Below, piece by piece: positions 1 through 9,544 of a DNA stretch of 60,000 nt. How positions within the stretch are numbered: the stretch's first letter is position 1; each line of letters begins with the position of its first letter. The notes below the pieces were generated by a model, which saw only the letters and a program-made list of their open reading frames with translations, was not told where the DNA came from and searched no databases. Both the position numbers and the translations under genes were made by a program. The stretch is from Membranipora membranacea (taxonomy: Eukaryota > Bryozoa > Gymnolaemata > Cheilostomatida > Membraniporidae), in assembly GCA_914767715.1 (NCBI GenBank), contig OU612072.1, positions 746,001-806,000 on the forward strand, written 5' to 3'.

Positions 1-585
1 TTCAATATGGATCTTGTCTGTCAGCCCGGAGTCTGTCCTAACACTGGAGCTACAGTCTTTGATGATGTTGATGTACTGCTCTGGAAACATTCGCATTCGT
101 AAGCAAAACCATATCAGCTCAAATGGTGTGGTATCATAGGCCTTTTCAAGGTCCATAAACAACATATGAATAGGCTTTGTTGCACTCATAAAAAATGATT
201 ATTCAAAATTATCTCCAACCATATTTCCAAAGTATTGAAGAGGCAGATGTAATAGTTTTAAACATGCAGTGAACGGCTTTTAAAGCAACAGGTCAAAAAT
301 GAATAATGAGTCAAAAAATGTAAACAAAGCACTCAACTTGCTCAAGTTTGATCCAATCCAATCCATCCTACTGGTGGTCCGTTGGCAGTGTAACAAGGCA
401 ACAGGGCAACTTCAAAAGCAGGTAGATTGGATTATACTTGATCCGGCAAACCAAACAGTCGGGGACAAACTTAATTTTAGCCTAATTAAGCAGGAATTAT
501 AATCCCAAGAGTTTCAGAGACTAGTATTTTCTTGGTCACCAATTACCCGTAAACTACTGCTGCTACTCAGGCAAATGAGTGCTTA
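1..585 (-). mobile_element. Non-LTR retrotransposon fragment (copy A), truncated by window edge
   Basis: This matches 7568-8153 almost base for base. The first ~190 bp, read on the minus strand, encode the start of a reverse-transcriptase palm (a FVDxEKAYD-type motif is seen in the 7.6 kb copy). The remaining ~395 bp is the element's 5' region, AT-rich, holding a small plus-strand ORF (299-502) of no recognised family. There is no endonuclease domain in the part visible. The RT should continue to the left of the window. Both copies stop matching at the same base, so 585 is probably the element's own 5' terminus rather than a random truncation. Confidence 0.75.
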
Positions 586-1351
586 TTGAATTCTGCATAA
601 CTCACAGATGGTTAATTGAGGCTTGAATCTCTTAATTGTCACCTAATGGGTAAATAATATGTACAAAATGATCTTCAAAATCGGGCATGAAATTAACATA
701 CTGGGTGATTCCATCATTATTGTCAACAAGTAAACCAGTAAATATGTAGATAATTATGCTAGATAATTGATAACATACCTTGATTTTTACGTTCAGTTTG
801 TGGGAATTATTTTTCCATTAGGTGACATTGCTGAGCCACAAATCATTAGTTTTGAGCTTTAGGGAATTGAATAAGCACACATTTGCCTGTGTGGCAGCAG
901 TCGTTTAGGAATGAGCAGAGCTTAACATTGATTTATCATAAATTTTTCTGCTCTCTAACTTTCTTGTTTAAGGACTTAAATCATGTGTTCATATGTTTTC
1001 AGCCTCTAATAGCTCCACAAGCACAGTAGGATGTGCCATTTAGTTTAATTGCTCTGCTTCTAGGAGCATTTATGCTTTGGGATCACATACCGGCGCATGC
1101 AATACTGTTGACAAACCTTTTATATTATGAAAATTGACTTGGTGAGTTAATTGTAGGCACCCCGGAACTTGATGCTATGACTATTGCTCCTTGCAGAGTG
1201 AGTGAGAGCTGTTGTAACCGAAAAAGATGTAGGTAACCAAACTAGTAGTAGTTAGCTGTCCATTGCATCTGATTATGACAGGAGATGCTCTGCCAAGATC
1301 CAAAGGAGAAATATCGATCTTTCAGGTTTTTTTTGATGATATCCTTTTATC
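586..1351. other. No gene recognised
   Basis: AT-rich sequence between two LINE fragments. I found no coding exon, repeat or RNA gene that I could support. Confidence 0.5.
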
Positions 1352-1972
1352 TCAGCTTTGGCCATGTGCACCATCAGCGAGTTGTGAGTACAATATAAGC
1401 TTTGGTATCCTGGTGTTATTTAGTTTGTTGAGATGACCGGTCCATCTGAGGCATCTGCTGATGAGGTTGTCGTACATGCTATGCAAGGAAGTCATTTTCA
1501 GGATATTTTCATTTGATATAAACTGCCACCATAATATGTTGAGTATTTGTCTAAGGTGTCTCATCATGAATGTGCTAAATTTGTGAGCTGGAACCTTGTA
1601 TACAACCCAGGCCTCAACACCCTATAGCAGAACACATTTAGTCTTGATAGTAAGATCCTATGGTTCCATACATGATCTCTGAGTATCCCAAAGGCCTTCG
1701 AGGCATTGGACACGCGCATCTCCAGTTCAATGTTGAGCTTGTTGTTGTTGGTGAAAGTTGTATCGAGATACTTAAACCTGCTAACCATAGCAAGGTTTTC
1801 TCCATCAATATGCATGTCACCACACGCGTCAGATAAGCCAGGTGGAGGTTTTCTTGTCTGTCACGATCAAGTATGTTCCTCGAGGCAAAATTCAGATCAC
1901 AAGTTGTTTGGACCTTTTTATCATGGGCGCCGTCCTGCCAATATGTATTTCTTTTCTTGTGAGATTTCATGA
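1352..1972 (-). mobile_element. LINE reverse-transcriptase C-terminal remnant
   Basis: Three overlapping minus-strand frames read as the C-terminal part of a non-LTR retrotransposon ORF2. At 1564-1815 there is FKYLDTTF, then SNASKAFGILRDHVWNH, matching the thumb region that follows the RT palm (FKYLGS...ASKAFGRLR in the family). At 1352-1567 there is MMRHLRQILNILWW and then RWTGHLNKL, the usual 'CLR.IL.I.W ... RW.GH..R' ending. The frames are broken by frameshifts, so it is inactive. This family differs from the one at 6.9-7.8 kb, whose tail reads RMQWYGHVRRRE. Clade assignment is left open. Confidence 0.8.
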
Positions 1973-2610
1973 TCTGAATTTGAATATAGCTTGCAAAGGA
2001 TTCGTGAGGCTACTCTGAGTTTTGAAGGTTGTCAGGGCAGCCCTCTCCACAGGTTGGGGAAATACTGTACTGGCAAGGTGAGACCGAGACGAGTGCAGAT
2101 CCTCAGATGTCACAGTGACCGGCCAGAGGTGTTATAGGTTTACATACACATTGCCCTTACAGGGTGTCAAGTTCCTGGCTTATTTTCAGGGTATGTCCTT
2201 CCAGAGATCCCCATATGGTTAGCCTGTTGTCCACTTTCCAGTGGTGCCCGCGAGGAGGGACATATGGAGTCTTGATATGCAGAGTCTGTATTTTACATCC
2301 TCATCTCACCCTTGGTGGTAGCTCCTGGTTTTTTTCGTCATCAGTCGCTCCACCACCACCGAACCGAATCAAACACAAATAATTTAACCATCATATTGAT
2401 ACAGCCATATCAAAGTGTAACACAGGGCGTTTTCTTATGAGAAAACTAAACTAAAATTGTGAATAATATTCATTTTTATCTTTGCCATGAAACAAAAATT
2501 TACAAATTCAGATAATTATAGTTCAAATGGCATTTAAAGACCTTTTCATTTATCAAATCTTTTTTTTTAATATTTTGACTAGAGAACCTCCTCCTGCTAG
2601 CAGTCTTTTT
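1973..2610. other. No gene recognised; should contain the missing 5' end of receptor copy 1
   Basis: No signal-peptide exon could be identified here. ORFs such as 2164-2382 show no family features. If receptor copy 1 has a leader exon it must lie here or beyond the LINE fragments to the left. Confidence 0.4.
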
Positions 2611-2626
2611 ATGGTTTCTGTTTTAG

Positions 2627-2987
2627 ACACCTTGACATTCAATGCTGAGACTACTACAGGTGATAGTTACTACATCGGTCAGCCACTCACAGTAACTTTG
2701 TAGAAAGTCTGTCATCTCACCAAGAGGTCTGGTACAGTTTGGTGTGAGGATCAATGATGAGGTTATAGGTTGTCACCGAGACGCTTTGACTGGGAATTGG
2801 GCACCCCTACGTGGTGCTGTACCTGAAGGTGTTACATACGAACGAGATTGTGATGTACCTAACAACGATAACTCTGTTATTATAGTATTTAATATATCTC
2901 AGGAACTGTCTTCTCTTATATTGATATGTTATGACGGTAATACCGCTGAGCTTTCAGCCACGTCTCTTGTCATGGGAACTGTTAAAG
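2627..2987 (+). pseudogene. Ig1 exon of receptor copy 1 (frameshifted)
   Basis: The exon follows ...ctgttttag and ends AAAG|GTGGGT. It is 361 nt, one more than the 360 nt of the copy 2 exon. The extra base sits at the TVTC motif near 2699-2702, removing the first Ig cysteine and creating TTG-TAG. After the shift the rest is open: GCHRD, DCDVPNNDNS, VFNISQEL and LICYD are all retained, so the four family cysteines are present except the first. A hand comparison with copy 2 gives about 17 substitutions plus this insertion, roughly 12 of them amino-acid changing. Confidence 0.85.
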
Positions 2988-3778
2988 GTGGGTGAATCAT
3001 TTTTTCAGCAATCACCGGGTCAAGAACTAGCTTTAACATATTTGGTGTGAGATGGCAATAGTTTGGTGACAGGTTATACTGGATATGGATAATTTTCTCA
3101 GTTTAGTTGCAGCTTCACTCTTACAGGCGTTAATGGCTTAAAAATTGTTTGTTTGAACACTCACTCATCTCCCCTTGATGCCTGATCCATCAGCGTCACG
3201 GCTTAGAAGGTATTAAAAGTAAAGTACTGGCATCTAGTAGAGTTTTAAGTGTCGGATTTTGAAGGCTTTCAAGTTGCTTCATAGGAGGGAGTTGCAGGCT
3301 ATTGCGCATGTGTAAAAAAAGAATTCAATCATAATTTTGTCCAATCAGATCGCTTGTTGAAAATGGAATATAATGGGAGTGTATTTATATGCTTATGGTT
3401 GAATCTTCAGCATAGCTCCCCCCCAAACCCCACGCGATAGGTGATAAGCAGATTTCCTAGCCTCTTGAAAATTAATCAAAACATGTCATGCACATAGGAA
3501 AGACATGGAGTTGTACTGCCAGACAGTTCGTGCTTTCCAGAATATTGCCGTGAAATTTTGTGTCTTAAATTGTTTCTACGGTGGCAAAGCAAAATGGGCT
3601 CTTATATTGGGAGTAGACATTTATGCTAGATGCCAACCACTTTTAGGATGAATGGTAAACTATGCAACTTGATGTATTTCTTTGCCATAGGTTGCCTACA
3701 GGTAACCCTGAATCTTGAGATTGAACACAAAATAATTACCGCAGCACCGGCAACCTCTTTTGAGAACCCTTTGCTTGT

Positions 3779-3805
3779 CTACCTACCTACCTACCTACCT
3801 ACCTA
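3779..3805. repeat. (CTAC)n microsatellite
   Basis: About six and a half uninterrupted CTAC units within the intron of receptor copy 1. Confidence 0.95.
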
Positions 3806-4000
3806 TGCCCAGAGAGTCTTCCCACATTTGATAGATTAGTATCTGTTATGGATGGAGAATCCATGAGTTTATCTTTGTCATTTCAGTCAATCATCACTGC
3901 GTCTTAGCAACATGAAATAGTCCATTGAAACAAGGCTATTTCTTTAATCTCTGTCCTCAGTATTACTCCTGACTTGATCATTGATTGCTTTATGTTTCAG

Positions 4001-4316
4001 AATCCCCCACAAACCTCAAAAATGAGCTTTAATCCTGAACCAGTCATAGAGAATCAGAGTGTCTATAAATACGGTAATAACCCAAGCTATGTCGTCTGAT
4101 TTGGTGGTGTGCTGAAATTTGACTTACATTTTTGATAGCCCGATCGAAGCCTTAAAGTGTCTAGGAAAGCAAAAAACAACCACTGTTCATATCAAAGCTT
4201 TGCCAATGCAATGAACAAAATAAGTGTGACTGGAAACACCTTTTTAGTCTCAATGAACATTAGAGAGAATGGAGATGTGGATGAGATCAGATGTACAGCA
4301 TCTGTTGATGGAGTCT
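4001..4316 (+). pseudogene. Ig2 half-exons of receptor copy 1 (damaged)
   Basis: The first half-exon, 4001-4073 (tttcag|AATCC ... ACG|gtaata), aligns with copy 2's 41769-41876 through SPTNL and, after a 1-nt insertion in an A-run, through a PVIEN-Q-like stretch. It lacks 36 nt that in copy 2 carry ITVSCHSD, so the first Ig2 cysteine is gone. The second half-exon (start uncertain, about 4139-4158; donor GTCT|gtaagt at 4317) reads ISVTGNTFLVSMNI then DEIRCTASVDGV, the F-strand region with the second cysteine. Splitting one Ig fold over two exons is shared with copy 2. Confidence 0.65.
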
Positions 4317-4457
4317 GTAAGTTTGTTATTGAGTTTCTTTTCTTACGAAACACACTGTCTTAAATCAGTTAGTGGTCCATTTTGCTTGTCTCCTGTATGT
4401 AAGTGTTCCCTCGAGTATATTTTTCCTCCTCCATTCTGAGTGATTTCTCTTTTTCAG

Positions 4458-4652
4458 CCCTGCAGCTTCTCATTACATGGATAATCACCTGGGATGATGA
4501 GGCGCTGACTAACCCTTCGCCAAGTCCAGGTACTAATGAGGGACAAACATCCTCACAAGTCGGAGCAGCTGTAGGCGGAGCAGTGGGAGGGGTTATAGTC
4601 CTCACTATTATCATCGCTATCATTGGATTCTGCTGCTGGAAGAAGCGCAAAG
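4458..4652 (+). pseudogene. Transmembrane exon of receptor copy 1
   Basis: This 195-nt exon is bounded by tttttcag and AAAG|gtaaat, phase 1 at both ends. It reads LLITWIITWDD, then a Thr/Ser/Pro/Gln-rich stalk, then a hydrophobic helix with GAAVGGAVGGVIVL and about 22 uncharged residues, then a stop-transfer CCWKKRK. The GGxxGG spacing is the small-xxx-small pattern that often favours helix packing. Copy 2's equivalent exon (43383-43541) has the same design (ITWRIIW, GGALGGV, WKKQK) but low identity. This exon is open here; the damage to the gene lies elsewhere. Confidence 0.85.
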
Positions 4653-4964
4653 GTAAATAGTCTTGCCCCATATTGTGAGCTCGGAACATGTCATATATAG
4701 TACATGAAGATCAGAGTGATTATATATCTCCTGTCTTTTACTTTAATTTGGCATGACTATTTTAAACCACAATATCTTAAAAGTAAAAGAAGATTTAGTT
4801 GTAGCAGCTATTCTCTAGGTAACATTTCCCCATCTGCCCTATAAATATCAGTTGATACATGAGAGAGGGAAATACAGGTAACCAAACCAAACTTTATCCT
4901 GTCTTCGACAAATGGCAAGTTTTAGACTCGATCTTACAACGATAACCCTTTCTTCTTTTTGCAG

Positions 4965-5028
4965 ATAAAAATATAATAGTTAGACAGGAAGCAGATATTG
5001 ACTTGACTGACAGCAGAATTACTAACAG
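4965..5028 (+). pseudogene. First cytoplasmic-tail exon of receptor copy 1
   Basis: The exon starts after ttttttgcag and ends AACAG|gtatgt (64 nt, phase 1 to phase 2). It encodes DKNIIVRQEADIDLTDSRI, a juxtamembrane segment with no tyrosine. The next exon lies 3.8 kb away because of the transposon insertion at 5415-8215. Confidence 0.65.
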
Positions 5029-6549
5029 GTATGTGTACATTATTATCACTGTTATTAGCTTTTTTTTGAAATAATTTCATTGACATCCATTTACTTTGTA
5101 ACAATGTTGTTCCAACTGTGTCGATTTAGTATATAATAATTGTTACTAAAGATAATAAAACAATATGTAAAAATACAAGGATTTAGGGGTTTAAGCAAAT
5201 AAATATAGCTACCGAATCACCAAAGGTCAAGAGCCATACAAAAGTTTGATTCAAGTCACGGAAATTTACAAGCATTTATTACCAAGAGACAAACATCCAC
5301 CAAATAAAACAGTGACCGGACATCATTTATCTGACCTGACTTGGCCAAAACAGCTGTATCAACTATACTGGGTCAAGGTTTGATAGGGGGATGGGAAAGT
5401 GGTATATATTAAGCTTAAGGCCATGCTTCGCCTAGGATACTAACTTGAGAACTACCGGTCCGATTTCCTTGATTTTTAATTCTAATTGAAGCTATTCCTT
5501 GCTTAGCAATTTCCAAACCCTCAATTGTCTTTAATTTAATTTCTTATGTATGTGATGGCAATTTATAAAATTTAAGCCACAGTTGCCCATGCAAAACAAT
5601 AAGAGTTGTCAATAACTGGGAGCATCTGGCTCAGACGCCTCACAACCATTTATTTGTATCAATCCAGGATTGGCAGCGCAAAGTAGTCCCAATAACATTA
5701 ATTTGTGATAATTAATACTAGGAACAAGCCTTGACTTGAATTTCAAGTACTAGAGAAGGAGAGTTCTATAATAACTCACAGCAATTAATAAGCCAGCTTG
5801 TGAACTGTTGTAAAATACATCAAAATGACTTAGAGACTTTTATTACTACACCAGATCTGGTGCAGAAATATATCAGGGTTGGATTTTCCTCTGTATTCAT
5901 GAGGCATTTATTTCAATTTGAGTAGTGTGTTGATTCTTAACTTTGGAATATACAAAAAGGATATGTGAACGTTTGTAGGGAGTTCCCGTGCAATTTTTCA
6001 CTCAATACATATTTTATTTGAGGTTAGCTTGGCAAAATGAATATTGAGTTTACAGCCTGCTTCTGGAAAACTGCATGATGGGCATTCTTAGTATACCCCT
6101 TCTCCAACACAAAAATTTTATTTGGTTCAAAATAAATGCGTAGTGCCCTCACCAAGGCTTCGGAGGATTTTTGTCAAAAGTTGACTAGTTTAGACGTAAG
6201 ATAATTCAAAATTGCCAATTGGCACATCAATTTTTGTTCATCAATACTGGTCAGCAATGGGCTGGTGAGGGCACTACGGTAATCAAATCTTTCCACCTTG
6301 GACAGCAATTAACACAGCTCACTTTCTTTATAGCATTGTCAACACTTATGGTTTAGCTATCAGTATGTGAATTTGAATGCCGTTTTTTTACAAGTCAAAT
6401 CAAGCATTGAACATTATTGCTGTTTTGGCAGCATGATATAAGGGTAGTCTTTATGTATTAACTGCATTTTTTTGCTCTGAGATCTTGCAATGTTTTTTTA
6501 TTATGTACAATAGTGACAATATGTTTTGACATGTTGTTGAAATTCAGTG

Positions 6550-6580
6550 ACGCGTCATGACGTCACGTCATGACGTAACG
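6550..6580. promoter_or_regulatory. CRE/ATF-like palindrome cluster
   Basis: A perfect TGACGTCA (6558-6565) is embedded in a short direct repeat of CGTCATGACGT, giving several overlapping TGACG half-sites. This resembles a bZIP (CREB/ATF) site cluster. It lies inside the TTAA element, so it may be an element promoter or chance; no transcript start can be assigned. Confidence 0.35.
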
Positions 6581-6609
6581 TCGCCAAATTTTGGGTTTAG
6601 ACGGGTTTA

Positions 6610-8193
6610 GACTTCATTGATCATGTGAATTGAGAAACCCAAAAAAAACAAGACCAATAAAATGGAAAGCAAAACAGCCAGAGGTAATTAAGAAATGGTC
6701 ACCTTTGGCCACCTTTCACCGCCATGTTCCTGCGCGGGTGGATGGTTTCTGCTTGACCCCAAGTTCTACCAAACTCCTCCGTCACACTCGGTCTTAAGCA
6801 TCTGAACCATCTAGATCAAGCCATCCAATGTCTGAGTTTACTGTATAGTACTATCTTTGTTTTTGTCTCCCCCTAGGTCACTCCTTCGACTGTCAGCTCT
6901 GACACTCTCAGGATATCGTCCTCACTTTCTCTCCGTCTAACATGCCCATACCACTGCATTCTTTTCCTCCTCACCAGATCATTAATTGGCATCACTCTGG
7001 CATCTGCTGTTATTTCCTGATATCTCTTGTGGTCCTCTAGAGTCATACCCATACAATATTGCAACATACGCATCGCAGGATGACATCGTATCTGCCAGAG
7101 ATCCCGTGATTGGCCATGTCTCATTTCCATATAGCAGAGCTGGTCTGATAGTTATTTTATACATTAGCACTTTCAGTTAACAGGCATTTTCTTGTCACAG
7201 AGCACACCAGTCAGTTCTCTCCACTTATTCCATGCCTCAGATGTTCTCAGCTTTATCTCCGTGCGGAAACCTCCATCTTAGTAGATTGTTGTGCCCAAGT
7301 ACTTGAAATGAGAACATTTAGGCAGGCTTTCCGCTTCTTGACAACCATACCTCTTCATCCTGATGTTATCTTGGTCTCTAACTGCTGGAAAATGCTCTGT
7401 TTTCTTTCGGCTTATCTTCAATCCAGCTGCCTCCATCTTCTCCCTCCATATCTCTTCTCTCTCCTTCACTCTAGTCTCTCGATCACTATCGCACTGTCTT
7501 CTGTTATGACATACGTTGTTATGATAAAAAGCAGCGGGCTAAGTGCCGATCCTTGATGCGATCCAGCTTCAATATGGATCTTGTCTGTCAGCCCGGAGTC
7601 TGTCCTAACACTGGAGCTACAGTCTTTGATGATGTTGATGTACTGCTCTGGAAACAATCGCATTCGTAAGCAAAACCATATCAGCTTACATGGTGTGGTA
7701 TCATAGGCCTTTTCAATGTCCACAAACAACATATGAATAGGCTTTGTTGCACTCATAAAAAATGATTATTCAAAATTATCTCCAACCATATTTCCAAAGT
7801 ATTGAAGAGGCAGATTTAATAGTTTTAAACATGCAGTGAACGGCTTTTAAAGCAACAGGTCAAAAATGAATAATGAGTCAAAAAATGTAAACAAAGCACT
7901 CAACTTGCTCAAGTTTGATCCAATCCAATCCATCCTACTGGTGAGCCGTTGGCAGTGTAACAGGGCAACAGGGCAACTTTAAAAGCAGGTAGATTGGATT
8001 ATACTTGATCCGGCAAACCAAACAGTCGGGGACAAACTTAATTTTAGCCTAATTAAGCAGGAATTATAATCCCAAGAGTTTCAGAGACTAGTATTTTCTT
8101 GGTCACCAATTACCCGTAAACTACTGCTGCTACTCAGGCAAATGAGTGCTAATTGACTTCATTGATCATGTGAATTGAGAAACCCAAAAAAAA
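6610..8193 (-). mobile_element. Non-LTR retrotransposon (copy B) bounded by a 39-bp direct repeat
   Basis: The body spans 6649-8154 and is read on the minus strand. It begins with an AT-rich 5' region (7757-8154), then the RT palm (7466-7756: MLFVDIEKAYD, then GSHQGSALSPLLF), then a thumb segment (7278-7469, FKYLGTTIY), and a C-terminal part (6873-7170: RPALLYGNETW, RMQWYGHVRRRE). Frames are broken between these blocks, the YxDD block is missing, and there is no endonuclease. A perfect 39-bp direct repeat (6610-6648 and 8155-8193) flanks it and looks like a long target-site duplication. The 5' part is a near-duplicate of 1-585. Confidence 0.75.
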
Positions 8194-8801
8194 TTTTGGC
8201 GAAGCATGACCTTAAATTCATTTGACTGAATGAAGTTTTTTGCATAGGTGTGTAAAATAGACTCCCCCAACTCACCTAAGTGCCACTCACATTATTGAAC
8301 CACTTTTATATACTTTACCTGTGGATTCCAACTCATATCATGTGCTGTATAAATTTTGAGTTATCTGCTCTCATTTTGCTAAACAAATTCATTTGACTTT
8401 TTACATGCAAGCTTTTTTTTGGGACTATGATCAACAATGGAGTAATTCAGAAATGCAGAAATCCTCAACTACATAGGAAACTAATTTTAATCTTGACATT
8501 GCTTAGTTTATTTTGACCATCAATCATTGTCATCACTCTTATTCAATGCCAGGATTATTCAAGATTGACAAATAATAGATCTTACAAGGGTGAGTAGTAC
8601 AGATCATGAATAAAATAGAAATTCCCTTCCCCTGGTTAACTCTTGATGGAGTATAGTAACCAATTATCAACAAAGTAAGTTTGAAATTTTCGCTTGCTGT
8701 TTGATCGCACAATTATGTTCGCTTTTAGTTTTCACAGAAAACACATCAATGAACTAGAACTGACTCAAAGCTGACTGTTTTTTTCATTGTTACATTTATA
8801 G

Positions 8802-8826
8802 ATCCGAGAACAGAACACATATTGGG
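8802..8826 (+). pseudogene. Micro-exon of receptor copy 1 tail
   Basis: This is a 25-nt candidate exon: acatttatag|ATCCGAG ... ATTGGG|gtaaat. It accepts the phase 2 left by 4965-5028 and leaves phase 0, encoding (R)SENRTHIG. The support is splice signals and phase bookkeeping only, so confidence is moderate. Confidence 0.45.
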
Positions 8827-9322
8827 GTAAATATAATTCATTGTGTTTCTTTGTTGTTAACCAATTATATATGTATCAGATATTGTGAGGGAATCCAGTC
8901 CTGGCCTTGATTTAATCATCATATCAATAAATAATTTAAGGAATGTGGGAATCGGATTGAAAGGGTCATGGTAATGATTAGTAGATTGGAGGACTCTTTT
9001 TATTATATATTTTGTTGAACATATAGATAGTATTAACCCTTTCTGTGTCATCTAAACAATCAGGCATAATCCCTCCTGTTAGCTATTCTGGTTGATATTC
9101 ATTGGAGTGACATGAGGTTATAAGAATTGTCATAACTTAAAAACTAATAGGTTCAGAAGAGAAATTTAGAATACAAACCTCTTCTACATAAGATTCTTGA
9201 TCTATCTATCCAATTTCTAGCCGTCTAGCAATACCAGAAATAATTGATTATTGATATTGAAACATACAACAAAGTGTATAAATAGACTTATTTTGTGTTT
9301 AACCTCAATGTTTTAAGCAGAG

Positions 9323-9541
9323 AACACAGCAGCTGGTGAGTATGAGGAGGTGGCTGCTGTATCAAACTCACCCACATAACCAGATTATGAGAATGGGAAT
9401 TTAATAAGCGCTAGTAGACAGACATACGAGAATCTACATGAGGTCACAAGAAAACTTGATAATGAGTACGAGAGGATAAACATACAGAAACAACATGATG
9501 ATGTTCATAACTACACTCATATCGGTAACTGGAGGGATTGA
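9323..9541 (+). pseudogene. Terminal exon of receptor copy 1: tyrosine-rich ITAM-like tail with premature stop
   Basis: In the frame starting AAC at 9323 the exon encodes 72 codons and ends at TGA 9539-9541. Tyrosine motifs in order: YEEV, YENG, YENL, YERI, YTHI. YENL and YERI are separated by 10 residues (HEVTRKLDNE), which fits the ITAM pattern YxxL/I-x(6-12)-YxxL/I. In vertebrate immune receptors such motifs are phosphorylated by Src-family kinases and recruit tandem-SH2 kinases; that role is inference here. An in-frame TAA at 9377-9379 (codon 19) cuts off all but YEEV, whereas the downstream coding signal is still well preserved. The acceptor (gcagag|AAC) is atypical; gcag two bases earlier would give another frame. 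Confidence 0.65.
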
Positions 9542-9544
9542 ACC

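Larger units (their letters stand above)
5415..8215. mobile_element. TTAA-flanked DNA element with 18-bp terminal inverted repeats
   Basis: The left end reads TTAAGGCCATGCTTCGCC and the right end is its complement with one mismatch, ending GACCTTAA at 8212-8215. TTAA at both ends is the target duplication used by piggyBac and Kolobok superfamilies; with no transposase visible the superfamily is open. Length is about 2.8 kb, of which about 1.5 kb (6649-8154) is a later LINE insertion, leaving a roughly 1.3 kb non-autonomous element. It sits inside the tail intron of receptor copy 1. The interior 5433-6545 shows no coding region. Confidence 0.65.
2611..9541 (+). pseudogene. Receptor copy 1: Ig-domain, single-pass membrane protein with ITAM-like tail (disrupted)
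   Basis: Exons in order: Ig1 (2627-2987), split Ig2 (4001-4073 and about 4139-4316), TM (4458-4652), tail exons (4965-5028, 8802-8826, 9323-9541). The layout is that of a type I Ig-superfamily cell-surface receptor; an adhesion or self/non-self role is inference from architecture alone. Phase 1 junctions link Ig1, Ig2 and TM. At least four lesions are visible: a 1-nt insertion at the first Ig1 cysteine, a 1-nt insertion and loss of 36 nt in the first Ig2 half-exon, and an in-frame TAA in the last exon. The tail intron holds a 2.8 kb transposon with a LINE inside. No leader exon was found. Compared with copy 2 (40.9-44.4 kb), it lacks Ig3. It is most likely a pseudogene, although assembly errors could account for single-base lesions. 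Confidence 0.75.

Noticed and set aside
2611-2987. Positive selection on the Ig1 exon
   Set aside because: By hand count about 12 nonsynonymous and 5 synonymous changes give rates per site that are roughly equal, compatible with relaxed constraint after pseudogenisation of copy 1.
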